NCBI GenBank assembly: GCA_030654075.1
Contig: JAURYB010000035.1
Span: 1 to 63,937, forward strand
Length of the DNA: 63,937 nt
Source: Bacteroidales bacterium
Lineage (GTDB): Bacteria; Bacteroidota; Bacteroidia; Bacteroidales; UBA4417
Reading direction: 5' to 3'
A program made the position numbers and the translations under genes. The notes beneath the pieces were generated by a model. That model searched no databases. It was not told the DNA's origin and saw only the letters and a list, made by a program, of their open reading frames with translations. Positions 9,530 through 18,436 of this stretch are shown one piece after another. How positions within the stretch are numbered: position 1 is the first letter of the stretch; every line of letters begins with the position of its first letter.

Positions 9530-10645
9530 ATGAAAAGAGTAATGGTTCTTACCGGTGGAGGCGATTGCCCCGGTTTAAATGCAGTAATCAGGGCAATTGT
9601 AAAGCGCGCTTCACAAGAAACTGATTGGGAAGTACTGGGAAGCATCAAAGCTTTTGATGGTATTCTGAACGAGCCTACCGAACTTATGATACTGGATTCG
9701 GAAAAGGTTGCCGGTATCCATTACCAGGGTGGCACAATCATTCAAACTACCAATAAAGGCGGCCCTTATGCATGGCCTGTAAAAAACAAAAAAGGCGAAT
9801 GGGAATATGTGGATCGCTCAGACGAAATGATACGTAAAATGTCATACCTTGGTATCGATGCTGTTATCAGCATTGGTGGCGACGGATCTCAACGTATTTC
9901 ACAAAGACTTTTCAAACAAGGTCTGAATATTATTGGTGTTCCTAAAACCATTGATAATGACCTTTCAGCAACGGATTCAACATTCGGATTTCAGACAGCC
10001 ATTGAAATTGCGACTGAGGCTGTTGATAAACTTGTTACCACAGCTGCCAGTCATAACCGTGTTTTCATTCTCGAAGTAATGGGCCGTGATGCGGGTTGGA
10101 TCGCATTAAATGCAGCAGTTGCCGGTGGTGCTGAGATTTGCCTGATACCCGAAATTCCATATGATACCAACGAAGTACTTTCGAAGGTAAACGCACGTTT
10201 CCACAAAGGAAGAGGATTTGCAATTATTGTTATAGCTGAAGGCGCCAAGCCAAAAGACGGCGAAATTATAGGTGAGAAAAGTACTGAAGTAGGCTACGAA
10301 CATGTACGCCTGGGCGGCATCGGATTTAAACTGGAAGATGATCTCAAAACGCTTGGATGCGAACACGATATCCGTGTTACAGTTTTAGGTCACTTGCAAC
10401 GTGGAGGCGTTCCAATTGCTTATGATAGGGTACTGGCTTCGCAATTTGGTGTAAAAGCATTCGAAATGGTTCTGAATGAAGAATTCGGTCGTATGGTTTC
10501 ATACAATCATCCATATATTACAAGCGTTACCCTCGAAGATGCTATTCAGAAACCTAACCTTGTTACCCTTGATACTGCTCTGATGAAAACTGCCCGTGGA
10601 CTGGGGATCAGTTTCGGGAACGATCAGATTGCATTGGAAGAATAA
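9530..10645 (+). CDS. pfkA: 6-phosphofructokinase (PfkA superfamily, group III-like)
   Basis: A 371-residue glycolytic kinase that phosphorylates fructose 6-phosphate at C1. The N-terminal TGGGDCPGLNAVIR motif binds the phosphoryl donor, GGDGS is at residues 116-120, PKTIDND at 138-144 (catalytic Asp in TIDND), and the fructose-6-phosphate site includes the MGRDAGW block. At the two positions that separate ATP- from pyrophosphate-dependent enzymes (E. coli 104 and 124), this protein has Gly119 and Lys139, a mixed signature. It is longer than the approximately 320-residue E. coli type. It is monocistronic, with its own promoter and a strong terminator. Confidence 0.92.
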   Translation: MKRVMVLTGGGDCPGLNAVIRAIVKRASQETDWEVLGSIKAFDGILNEPTELMILDSEKVAGIHYQGGTIIQTTNKGGPYAWPVKNKKGEWEYVDRSDEMIRKMSYLGIDAVISIGGDGSQRISQRLFKQGLNIIGVPKTIDNDLSATDSTFGFQTAIEIATEAVDKLVTTAASHNRVFILEVMGRDAGWIALNAAVAGGAEICLIPEIPYDTNEVLSKVNARFHKGRGFAIIVIAEGAKPKDGEIIGEKSTEVGYEHVRLGGIGFKLEDDLKTLGCEHDIRVTVLGHLQRGGVPIAYDRVLASQFGVKAFEMVLNEEFGRMVSYNHPYITSVTLEDAIQKPNLVTLDTALMKTARGLGISFGNDQIALEE

Positions 10646-10673
10646 TCTGGAATCCCATAATAATATTGAAAAG

Positions 10674-10698
10674 ACCTCCTTTACGGAGGTTTTTTTTT
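10674..10698 (+). terminator. Rho-independent terminator after the phosphofructokinase gene
   Basis: ACCTCC and GGAGGT form a six-base GC-rich stem over a five-base loop, followed directly by eight to nine T residues, 28 bases after the stop codon. Confidence 0.85.
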
Positions 10699-10713
10699 GA
10701 ACCATTGCCACCG

Positions 10714-10830
10714 TAGAGACGCGATGCTCGCGTCTCTAAACGGAAAATGCATGATCGCCATAGAGACGCAAACATTGCGTCTCCACGAATAATGCATGAT
10801 CACCATAGAGACGCAAACATTGCGTCTCTA
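10714..10830. repeat. Three palindromic GAGACGC units, two in a 45-base direct repeat
   Basis: Three hairpins occur in succession: GAGACGCGA/TCGCGTCTC at 10714-10738, and GAGACGCAA/TTGCGTCTC at 10763-10783 and 10808-10828, each with a three-base loop. The second and third lie in nearly identical 45-base direct repeats starting ATGCATGATC at 10747 and 10792. A related palindrome is at 33244-33271. This is a REP-like family, not a CRISPR array: there are too few units and the spacers are repeated, not unique. Confidence 0.75.
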
Positions 10831-10852
10831 CGGAAAAACAAACAAATTTGTC

Positions 10853-10860
10853 TATTTTTG
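10853..10860 (+). promoter_or_regulatory. Putative -7 box of ccoI
   Basis: TATTTTTG matches TAnnTTTG. It lies 21 bases before the ATG at 10882, so transcription would start inside the longer open frame. This supports the shorter start for ccoI. Confidence 0.5.
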
Positions 10861-10881
10861 CAACCCAATTATATTGTAATA

Positions 10882-13263
10882 ATGGCAGAATGCATACATT
10901 GCGGGCAGGATTGCGGTAAAAATCCGGTAATATGGGACGAAAAACCATTCTGCTGCAATGGTTGCAGCATGGTGTACCAGATTCTCTCCGAAAAGAAACT
11001 GGACAGGTATTACGATATGATGCCGACACCAGGTATCCGTCTCGATCAGGAAAACACGTCCGGAACACGATATGCATATCTCGATAACGATGAAATCCGT
11101 TTGAAACTGCTGGATTTCTCCGATGGCGGTATCTCCCGTGTAAATCTTTTTATTCCTGCCATTCATTGCAGTTCCTGCATATGGTTGCTCGAAAACATGA
11201 ATACGCTGCATCATGGTATCATGCATTCGCATGTAAATTTTGTAAGGAAGGAAGTCAGTATAACGTTCCGCGAAAGTGATATCAGCCTCCGACAACTTAT
11301 CGAATTATTGCATACCATTCATTACATCCCGGATATCAGCTATAATAAGGAAAAGAAAGATGATCATCAGAAAGCGAACCGTCGGATGATCATGAAAATT
11401 GGAGTTGCCGGATTTGCATTCGGAAATATAATGCTGCTTAGTTTTCCTGATTACCTGCCTGGTGGCGAAGCTATTGATGAATTGATGGCCGGGACTTTCG
11501 GGATTGTCTCTTTTATTTTGGCATTACCGGTTATTACGTTTTGCAGCAGCGATTTCTTTTTGTCAGCATTTAAAAGCTTACGCAAGAAGATCATAAATAT
11601 TGATCTGCCTTTGTCAATCGGAATCATATCCTTATTCCTCGAAAGTAGTTACGAAATTTTTAGCGGATCAGGTACCGGGTATATGGATTCCCTGGCAGGA
11701 TTACTTTTTTTTATGCTAATCGGTCGTTGGTATCAAAGCCGCACCTACCAATCTTTATCGTTTGACCGGGATTACCGTTCCTATTTTCCGATAGCTGTAA
11801 CGCGTTTGCTGGATGGGAAGGAAGATTTTGTTCAACTTAAAGATTTGAAAACCGGCGATCTGATTTTAGTCCGTAATGGTGAGCTTATACCTGTTGACTC
11901 AATTTTAACGGATGGAGAAGGAAATATCGATTATAGTTTTGTGACCGGGGAATCGATTCCGGTTGCTAAAAAGGCAGGTGATTTCGTATTTGCTGGCGGA
12001 AAACAGTCAGGGGCCGCTATTAAGCTAAGGGTCGAAAAAGAAGTAGCTCAAAGTTACCTTACCCAGTTATGGAACGAAGATAAACTTGGTGAAGAAGCAG
12101 GAATACAGATGCAATCCATCATCACAAAAGTAAGCCATTATTTTACGATTGTTATACTGGCAATTGCTTTCAGTGCAGGAGTTTATTGGTCGTTTTCTGA
12201 TTTCGGAAAGGCTGTTTATGTATTTGCCTCTATTCTAATTGTTGCTTGTCCTTGCGCCTTGTCGCTTACAATTCCTTTTACATTTGGCAATGTAATGCGG
12301 GTTTTCGGACGCAATGGCTTTTATATTAAAAATACTGAAGTGATTGAAAAGCTTACGCATGCCGATACAATTGTGTTTGACAAAACCGGTACATTAACCC
12401 ATTCGAAGAGCATGAACATCGGATGGGAAGGCGCATCGTTAAGTGCCGATGAGGAGCAACTTTTACGGTCAGTAGCCCGCAACTCAACACATCCGCTATC
12501 AGTAATGGTAAGCGAATGGTTGCCGGTAAGCGCTTTGCTCTCAGTTGATAATTATAAAGAAATAAGCGGCCTCGGGATAACCGGGTTTGTTGATGGTCAT
12601 CGCGTTATGCTTGGGTCACGCCGGTTTATTGCAGGTAATGACGCTTCTGATGAAAGTAAAATTTCATCCGTTTATGTTTCAATCGACAATAAACTGCGCG
12701 GCTTTTTTAAAATGGAAAACCATTACCGCGATGGATTATCCGAAGTAATTGCAGGAATGAAACATATGCAACTTCATCTTTTAACCGGTGATAATGATTC
12801 GGAAGAGGCAAATCTGAGAGCATACTTCTCTCCCGACACTCAGTTGCATTTCAACCAGACTCCGGTTGATAAACTTGAATATATTAACGAATTGAAAAAA
12901 AAGGGTCGGAATGTAATTATGATCGGCGATGGTTTAAATGATGCAGGTGCTTTGTTGAAGGCAGATATCGGAATTACCATTGCGGATGATATCTACCATT
13001 TTTCGCCTGCCTGCGATGCTATTTTGTCATCATCAAAGTTTGGAAGGCTACAGGATTATTTGAAATTTTCGAAATCGGCAATGAAAATTGTATATGCCAG
13101 TTATCTTATTTCATTTCTTTATAATACAGTGGGGCTCACATTTGCGATACAAGGATTATTGTCACCGGTATTCGCTGCCATCCTTATGCCTTTAAGTTCC
13201 ATCTCTGTAGTAACTTTTGCAAGTTTATCTGTTTCAATGCTTTCGAAAGCCAGAAAATTTTAA
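10882..13263 (+). CDS. ccoI: Copper-translocating P-type ATPase of cbb3 oxidase assembly (CcoI/FixI)
   Basis: A 793-residue P1B-type ATPase that exports Cu(I) across the inner membrane for insertion into cbb3 oxidase. Residues 1-35 form a Cys-rich metal-binding segment (C4, C7, C11, C24, C25, C28), followed by an HMA-like domain with IHCSSCIW. The intramembrane CPC motif is C456-P-C458, the phosphorylated Asp is D500 in DKTGTLT, the HP motif is in NSTHPLS, and the hinge GDGLND begins at 682. The open frame extends 45 codons upstream, but that part is the palindromic repeat array and contains the promoter, so the ATG at 10882 was chosen. It heads the cbb3 block. The N-terminal Cys cluster and the neighbours favour CcoI over a general copper-efflux pump. 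Confidence 0.93.
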   Translation: MAECIHCGQDCGKNPVIWDEKPFCCNGCSMVYQILSEKKLDRYYDMMPTPGIRLDQENTSGTRYAYLDNDEIRLKLLDFSDGGISRVNLFIPAIHCSSCIWLLENMNTLHHGIMHSHVNFVRKEVSITFRESDISLRQLIELLHTIHYIPDISYNKEKKDDHQKANRRMIMKIGVAGFAFGNIMLLSFPDYLPGGEAIDELMAGTFGIVSFILALPVITFCSSDFFLSAFKSLRKKIINIDLPLSIGIISLFLESSYEIFSGSGTGYMDSLAGLLFFMLIGRWYQSRTYQSLSFDRDYRSYFPIAVTRLLDGKEDFVQLKDLKTGDLILVRNGELIPVDSILTDGEGNIDYSFVTGESIPVAKKAGDFVFAGGKQSGAAIKLRVEKEVAQSYLTQLWNEDKLGEEAGIQMQSIITKVSHYFTIVILAIAFSAGVYWSFSDFGKAVYVFASILIVACPCALSLTIPFTFGNVMRVFGRNGFYIKNTEVIEKLTHADTIVFDKTGTLTHSKSMNIGWEGASLSADEEQLLRSVARNSTHPLSVMVSEWLPVSALLSVDNYKEISGLGITGFVDGHRVMLGSRRFIAGNDASDESKISSVYVSIDNKLRGFFKMENHYRDGLSEVIAGMKHMQLHLLTGDNDSEEANLRAYFSPDTQLHFNQTPVDKLEYINELKKKGRNVIMIGDGLNDAGALLKADIGITIADDIYHFSPACDAILSSSKFGRLQDYLKFSKSAMKIVYASYLISFLYNTVGLTFAIQGLLSPVFAAILMPLSSISVVTFASLSVSMLSKARKF

Positions 13264-13448
13264 TTTAATACAAACCGTACTTAATTGAATTAAGTACCGG
13301 TATACTTCTTTTTTTTGCCTCAAACAGGCGGGTAGTAATAGTATGTTAATAATAACATATTTTAAAGTATTCTTATTCAGAAACATATGGTATTATTAGG
13401 AATAATTCTAAATTTCCCTTCTCCTGAATTTTGTAATATCTGAATCGA

Positions 13449-13456
13449 TATCTTTG
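13449..13456 (+). promoter_or_regulatory. Putative -7 box of the ccoS-ccoNO-ccoQ-ccoP operon
   Basis: TATCTTTG matches TAnnTTTG, with a TTTG at 13430-13433 upstream at a slightly short spacing. It is 26 bases before the ccoS ATG at 13482. The 218-base gap after ccoI makes a separate promoter here plausible. Confidence 0.5.
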
Positions 13457-13481
13457 ACTAATTCAATATTTCAATACTTAA

Positions 13482-13664
13482 ATGAGCGTTATAGTAGTTC
13501 TTATCGGTTTTAGCATAATTGTAGCAGCAGGTTTTCTGGTTGCTTTTTTATGGGCTGTCCGATCAGGTCAGTATGACGATGATGTTTCCCCATCTGTAAG
13601 GATATTATTCGATAATGAAGACGAGAAACCCAAACAAACAAATACAAACCAAACCAAAGTTTAG
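13482..13664 (+). CDS. ccoS: cbb3-type oxidase assembly protein CcoS
   Basis: A 60-residue protein with one N-terminal membrane helix (about 3-25), followed by FLWAVRSGQYDD and a polar tail. The W-A-V-x-S-G-Q-Y/F-D-D motif just after the helix is the CcoS signature. The protein is needed for maturation of cbb3 oxidase, probably for heme b and CuB insertion. It lies 15 bases upstream of ccoNO and is probably the first gene of the structural operon. The tail after residue 40 is Asn/Thr/Lys-rich and not conserved. Confidence 0.9.
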   Translation: MSVIVVLIGFSIIVAAGFLVAFLWAVRSGQYDDDVSPSVRILFDNEDEKPKQTNTNQTKV

Positions 13665-13679
13665 TTAAACCAAAAGCGT

Positions 13680-15821
13680 ATGGAATTACAAAAATTTTAC
13701 TACGACAACAAAATTGTGAAGATGTTTGCTTATGCCACCATTTTATGGGGTGTAGTAGGTATGCTGGCTGGGGTGTTGATTGCCACGCAGATGGTATGGC
13801 CTGCGGCAAATTTCAATCTATCCTACTTGTCATTTGGGCGGTGGCGTCCGGTTCACACCAATGCAGTGATTTTTGCATTTGTAGGTAATGGTATTTTTAC
13901 CGGATACTATTACTCATTGCAGCGTTTGCTCAAAACTGGCATGGCAAGTAACTGGATGACAAGAGTCCATTTCTGGGGCTGGCAATCCATTATTGTGCTG
14001 GCAGCAGTTTCGTTGCTGGCTGGTTTTACTACCGGAAAAGAATATGCCGAACTCGAATGGCCAATTGACATTCTGATCGCTCTGATCTGGGTTATTTTCG
14101 GTTGGAACATGATGTGGACTATCCTCAAACGTAGAGTAAAACACATTTACGTAGCTATCTGGTTTTACATTGCTACGTTTGTAACTGTAGCTGTGCTTCA
14201 CATTGTTAACTCAATGGAAATTCCATGGGCACTGTTTAAAAGTTACCCTGTTTTTGCCGGTGTTCAGGATGCACTGGTACAATGGTGGTACGGACATAAT
14301 GCGGTTGCATTTTTCCTTACAACACCTTACCTGGGACTCATGTATTATTTTATGCCTAAAGCAGCTAATCGCCCGGTTTATTCGTATAAACTGAGTATTC
14401 TGCATTTCTGGGCTTTAATATTCCTTTATATCTGGGCAGGACCTCACCATTTACTATACCAGGCATTGCCAAACTGGGCTCAGTCTTTAGGAACAGTTTT
14501 CTCTATTATGCTTATTGCTCCGTCGTGGGGAGGTATGATCAATGGTCTGCTAACTTTGCGTGGCGCATGGGACAGGGTTCGGGAAGAACCTGTTCTCAAA
14601 TTCTTTGTGGTAGCCGTTACAGCTTATGGTATGTCAACCTTCGAAGGCCCGATGCTTTCGCTCAAAAATATAAACGCTATCAGTCACTTCACCAACTGGA
14701 CCGTTGCCCACGTACATATCGGTGCTTTGGGATGGAATGGTTTCCTCACTTTTGGTATGATCTACTGGTTGTTTCCACGTATGTTTAAAACAAAACTGTG
14801 GTCAAATAAACTGGCAAATGTGCATTTCTGGTTAGGAACACTTGCCATGTTGTTCTACTCCATTCCTTTGTATTGGGCTGGCTGGACAGAGGCTTCGATG
14901 TGGAAACAATTCACTCCAGCCGGTGACCTTGTATATCCTAACTACCTGGAGATCGTAACCCAGATCATGCCGATGTATTACATGAGGTTATTTGGCGGTT
15001 CGCTATATTTTATAGGAATGTTCCTGCTTGTTTACAACATCTATAAAACTGTTAAAGCCGGTGAATTCGTGCCATTGGAAGCTGCTGAAGCTCCGGCTCT
15101 TGAAAAAGAAGGTGCACGTAAGTCTGGTGAAAGCTATCACCGTTTTATTGAGCGTCGCCCTATACAGTTCATGATCTTATCCATTGTTGCAATTCTTATT
15201 GGTGGAATAATTGAAATTGTTCCTACTTACCTTATCAAATCCAATATCCCGACTATAGCAACTGTAAAACCATATACTCCGCTCGAATTGCAGGGTCGTG
15301 ACATCTATATTAAGGAAGGATGTTACACATGTCATTCACAGATGGTCAGGCCATTCAGGTCCGAAACTGAGCGTTATGGCGAGTATTCCAAAGCCGGTGA
15401 ATATGTTTATGATCATCCGTTCCAATGGGGTTCCAAACGTATAGGACCGGATTTATGGCGCGAAGGTGTAAAATCGGGTCCGCTCTACAAGTCCGATGCA
15501 TGGCATTATACTCACTTTATGGATCCTCAGAAAGTCAACGCTCAATCCATTATGCCTAAATATCCATGGCTTGCTGAAAGTGAGATTGACGTTGAAGCAA
15601 CTCCGGCCAAAATCAGGGTTATGCAGTATCTTGGAGTTCCTTATCCTGCAGGCTATGACCTTAAAGCCAATGATGATCTGAAAGCTCAGGCTGAGGCAAT
15701 TGCCGCCGGGCTCAAAACAAATGGTATTGACGTAGCCGCATCAAAGCAGATAATTGCTCTGATCGCTTATATTCAGCGCCTGGGTACCGATGTTGGTGAT
15801 AGTAAAACTGCATTAAAATAA
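13680..15821 (+). CDS. ccoNO: Fused cbb3-type cytochrome c oxidase subunits I and II (CcoN-CcoO)
   Basis: A 713-residue fusion. Residues about 1-475 are CcoN, the heme b/heme b3-CuB subunit with about 12 membrane helices and conserved His residues in the RPVHTNAVIFAF, WWYGHNAVAF and GPHHLLY blocks. Residues about 490-713 are CcoO, a membrane-anchored monoheme cytochrome c with C548-Y-T-C551-H552 followed by SQMVRPF, the CcoO signature. The two are normally separate genes; a fused form is common in Bacteroidota. The enzyme reduces O2 to water with high affinity and pumps protons at the inner membrane. It sits between ccoS (15 bases) and ccoQ (18 bases). Confidence 0.95.
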   Translation: MELQKFYYDNKIVKMFAYATILWGVVGMLAGVLIATQMVWPAANFNLSYLSFGRWRPVHTNAVIFAFVGNGIFTGYYYSLQRLLKTGMASNWMTRVHFWGWQSIIVLAAVSLLAGFTTGKEYAELEWPIDILIALIWVIFGWNMMWTILKRRVKHIYVAIWFYIATFVTVAVLHIVNSMEIPWALFKSYPVFAGVQDALVQWWYGHNAVAFFLTTPYLGLMYYFMPKAANRPVYSYKLSILHFWALIFLYIWAGPHHLLYQALPNWAQSLGTVFSIMLIAPSWGGMINGLLTLRGAWDRVREEPVLKFFVVAVTAYGMSTFEGPMLSLKNINAISHFTNWTVAHVHIGALGWNGFLTFGMIYWLFPRMFKTKLWSNKLANVHFWLGTLAMLFYSIPLYWAGWTEASMWKQFTPAGDLVYPNYLEIVTQIMPMYYMRLFGGSLYFIGMFLLVYNIYKTVKAGEFVPLEAAEAPALEKEGARKSGESYHRFIERRPIQFMILSIVAILIGGIIEIVPTYLIKSNIPTIATVKPYTPLELQGRDIYIKEGCYTCHSQMVRPFRSETERYGEYSKAGEYVYDHPFQWGSKRIGPDLWREGVKSGPLYKSDAWHYTHFMDPQKVNAQSIMPKYPWLAESEIDVEATPAKIRVMQYLGVPYPAGYDLKANDDLKAQAEAIAAGLKTNGIDVAASKQIIALIAYIQRLGTDVGDSKTALK

Positions 15822-15839
15822 TTAAACTGAAAACATATC

Positions 15840-16031
15840 ATGGGAATAGCTTCACGTTTATTCGACAGTATTGAGGGAATTTACTGGTTCCCCATCATTG
15901 CACTTGCCCTTTTTGTTTTATTCTTTACAGCAGTAGCAGTTCATACCCTAACTATGAAGAAAAGCAAAGAACAGGAATGTGGCAAATTGCCTTTCGAAAA
16001 TGATGAACATTATCAATCCAATGAGGCGTAA
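15840..16031 (+). CDS. ccoQ: cbb3-type oxidase subunit CcoQ
   Basis: A 63-residue protein with a single membrane helix (about 17-38) and a charged C-terminal tail ending in acidic and polar residues (KLPFENDEHY). Size, topology and position between ccoNO and ccoP identify it as CcoQ/FixQ, which stabilises the complex. The sequence itself is poorly conserved, so the call rests largely on context. Confidence 0.85.
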   Translation: MGIASRLFDSIEGIYWFPIIALALFVLFFTAVAVHTLTMKKSKEQECGKLPFENDEHYQSNEA

Positions 16032-16055
16032 ATCAAACAAAGAAAAAAAAGACAT

Positions 16056-16688
16056 ATGAGCAATATAGATGAAAATAAATTGCATCAGGCAGAACCGGAA
16101 ATCGACGAGCTTACCAAAGATCGTTATCTGGGTGGTCACGAGTATGATGGAATCAGGGAACTCGACAATAAATTGCCACGCTGGTGGGTATACTTGTTTT
16201 ATGCGACTATCATTTTTGCGATTGTTTACTTGTTAGGATATCATGTTACCAAATGGTGGCCCTTGCAGGAAGCGGAGTATGCAAATGAAATGTCGGTAGT
16301 GGCTGATCTGAAGAAAGCTAATCCTGAACCTGTAGTTGACCTTGCAACAATGGTTCCTCTGACTGCTGCCGCTGATCTGGCTGCCGGGGAAGCAACATAT
16401 AAAAAAATATGTATTGCCTGCCACGGACCTCAGGGCCAGGGATTGGTCGGACCAAACTTTACTGATCAATATTGGATTCATGGTGATTCTACAACCAATA
16501 CTATTTCAATTAAGAATTTGTATAATGTTGTAATTACAGGTGTTATTGAAAAAGGTATGATTCCATACAAAGATCAGTTAAGTCCTACACAGATTCAGCA
16601 GGTTCTGAGTTTTATCCTGACAATGCAGGGAACAACTCCTCCAAATCCAAAAGCTCCTCAAGGTGCTAAATATCCGAAAATTGGCTAA
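16056..16688 (+). CDS. ccoP: cbb3-type oxidase subunit III (CcoP), single-heme form
   Basis: A 210-residue membrane-anchored cytochrome c. The N-terminal part (about 30-45) has the L-P-R-W-W-V-Y-x-F motif that precedes the single membrane helix (about 46-66), as in FixP/CcoP. One heme c site is present, C119-I-A-C122-H123, with a downstream Met (GMIPYK) as likely axial ligand. Classical proteobacterial CcoP has two heme sites and about 300 residues; this protein has only one. It passes electrons from a soluble or lipoprotein cytochrome c to CcoO. It is the last gene of the structural operon. Confidence 0.92.
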   Translation: MSNIDENKLHQAEPEIDELTKDRYLGGHEYDGIRELDNKLPRWWVYLFYATIIFAIVYLLGYHVTKWWPLQEAEYANEMSVVADLKKANPEPVVDLATMVPLTAAADLAAGEATYKKICIACHGPQGQGLVGPNFTDQYWIHGDSTTNTISIKNLYNVVITGVIEKGMIPYKDQLSPTQIQQVLSFILTMQGTTPPNPKAPQGAKYPKIG

Positions 16689-16758
16689 TCTCAATTTGAA
16701 ACTTGTTCACGATCACCTTTTTTGTTACCCTATTATGCGACTAAAATAATTTAATTTC

Positions 16759-16794
16759 AAGGCTGTGAAGTATCCGTACTCCACAGCCTTTTTT
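16759..16794 (+). terminator. Rho-independent terminator after ccoP
   Basis: AAGGCTGTG pairs with CACAGCCTT across a loop of about 14 bases and is followed by a run of T residues. It lies 70 bases after the ccoP stop and just before ccoG, separating the structural operon from the accessory genes. Confidence 0.75.
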
Positions 16795-16818
16795 AATTTT
16801 GTTTGAAAAATATCCAAA

Positions 16819-18234
16819 ATGGAAGAGTTTGAAGAATTTGATGACTTTCGCGACAGACAATCAACCATAGGCGAGGATGGGAGCCGGTTATGGGTTTATC
16901 CAAAACAACCCAAAGGAATACTTTACAATTACCGGAAGATAACATCATTCGTCTTGTTGGCAATTTTATTTATTATCCCTTTTATTAAAGTAAATGGTGA
17001 TCCTTTCATGCTTTTCAATTTTCTGGAAAGGAAATTCATCGTCTTCGGTGTAATGTTTTACCCGCAGGATTTTCACCTGTTTGTGCTGTCGATGATAGCT
17101 TTCATTGTTTTTGTTGTACTGTTTACCGTGATTTTCGGAAGGATTTTCTGTGGCTGGATTTGTCCGCAAACCATCTTTATGGAGTTTCTGTATCGCCCGA
17201 TTGAATATTGGATCGAAGGCAATCACAGCCAGCAACGTAAGCTGGATCAATCATCCCTGGATTTTAATAAAATCTGGCGAAAAGGATTGAAACATTTTAT
17301 CTTCTTTTTAATTTCCTTTATTTCAGCACATTTCTTCCTGGCTTATATCACCGGGATCGATTATGTCGGAAAACTTATCACGGATGGCCCTGCAGCCCAT
17401 TTAACCGGTTTTATCGGAATTATTGCTTTTAGTGTGGTTCATTATTTTGTTTTTGCCAAATTACGTGAACAGGTATGTATCATTATATGCCCGTATGGCC
17501 GTCTGCAGGGAGTATTGCTTGATCGGAATTCGATTGTTATCAGTTATGATTATAAACGAGGCGAACCCCGTGGCAAGTACAATCCACTCGAAGACCGCGC
17601 ATCCAAAAACAAAGGCGATTGTGTTGAGTGCGGAAGCTGCCAGGCCGTTTGTCCTACCGGTATCGATATACGTAATGGCACACAGCTGGAGTGTATTAAC
17701 TGTACCGCTTGTATTGATGCCTGTAATACGGTTATGCGACGGATTAAAAAGCCGGAAGGATTGATCCGCTATGCATCGGAACGTACCATTGCAGATAAAA
17801 CGAAACTCATGTTTAATGTCCGTATTCTGTTTTATTCAGTTGTACTGAGTGGATTATTAATTCTTATTGCATTCCTGTTTTCTATCCGTACACCAATCGA
17901 ATCAACTATTTTGCGACAGAAGGGAACTATGTTCCAGGAATACGATTCGCTTCATTACAGTAATATTTATATGATACAGGTGATCAATAAAACCAGGAAA
18001 ACCCTCCAGGTTGACCTGGAACTGGATGAACCCGACGGTGAAATAAAGCTTGTCGGTGGTCCTCTTATAGTTAAAAACGGTGAAGTTGGTGAATCGCAGT
18101 TTCTGGTTCTGATAAAGAAATCGGACCTTAAATCATCAAATACCGAGGTAGAATTTAAAGTGACGAGCGGAGGCGAAGAAATGGACGAGATAGAGTCGAC
18201 TTTTGTCGGGCCTAATGCGTTGGACAGGAAGTAG
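16819..18234 (+). CDS. ccoG: cbb3 oxidase accessory protein CcoG (RdxA/FixG-like)
   Basis: A 471-residue membrane iron-sulfur protein. Membrane helices lie at about 35-55, 90-112, 160-180, 195-215 and 335-358. The FCGWICPQT motif occurs near residue 112, and a polyferredoxin region with CVECGSCQAVCP and CINCTACIDAC lies at about 268-310. The C-terminal region (about 360-471) is an Ig-like periplasmic domain. In characterised systems CcoG reduces Cu(II) to Cu(I) during cbb3 assembly. It is separated from ccoP by a terminator and is followed by ccoH. Confidence 0.93.
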   Translation: MEEFEEFDDFRDRQSTIGEDGSRLWVYPKQPKGILYNYRKITSFVLLAILFIIPFIKVNGDPFMLFNFLERKFIVFGVMFYPQDFHLFVLSMIAFIVFVVLFTVIFGRIFCGWICPQTIFMEFLYRPIEYWIEGNHSQQRKLDQSSLDFNKIWRKGLKHFIFFLISFISAHFFLAYITGIDYVGKLITDGPAAHLTGFIGIIAFSVVHYFVFAKLREQVCIIICPYGRLQGVLLDRNSIVISYDYKRGEPRGKYNPLEDRASKNKGDCVECGSCQAVCPTGIDIRNGTQLECINCTACIDACNTVMRRIKKPEGLIRYASERTIADKTKLMFNVRILFYSVVLSGLLILIAFLFSIRTPIESTILRQKGTMFQEYDSLHYSNIYMIQVINKTRKTLQVDLELDEPDGEIKLVGGPLIVKNGEVGESQFLVLIKKSDLKSSNTEVEFKVTSGGEEMDEIESTFVGPNALDRK

Positions 18235-18436
18235 ACAAGTAAACGAGTTGATTAAGTAACAAGGAGAGGGGCGAAAGTGCGACAAGGCGAGGGGCGACAA
18301 GGGAAATAGGGGAAGAAAACCTGACAGCGTCTGCAAGACCTGTCAGCGTTTACGAAAAGGGAAAAGGGAAAATAGAAAATGGCAGGATTAATCATTTTGA
18401 GTACTTTTGGAAAAACAAGATAATACAGGATAGCAA
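18235..18436. other. Spacer with short GC-rich direct repeats
   Basis: The region between ccoG and ccoH. It contains repeated GGGGCGA/GCGACAAGG words (18268-18305) and a doubled CCTG(A/T)CAGCGT word (18331-18352). No gene or clear terminator was seen. Confidence 0.45.

Noticed and set aside
10714..10830. A repeat array that might be a CRISPR
   Set aside because: Only three palindromes; the spacers are themselves repeated, and no cas gene is near.
10747..10881. A 45-codon N-terminal extension of the CcoI frame
   Set aside because: It consists of the palindromic repeats and a promoter box, and has no family homology. The ATG at 10882 fits.
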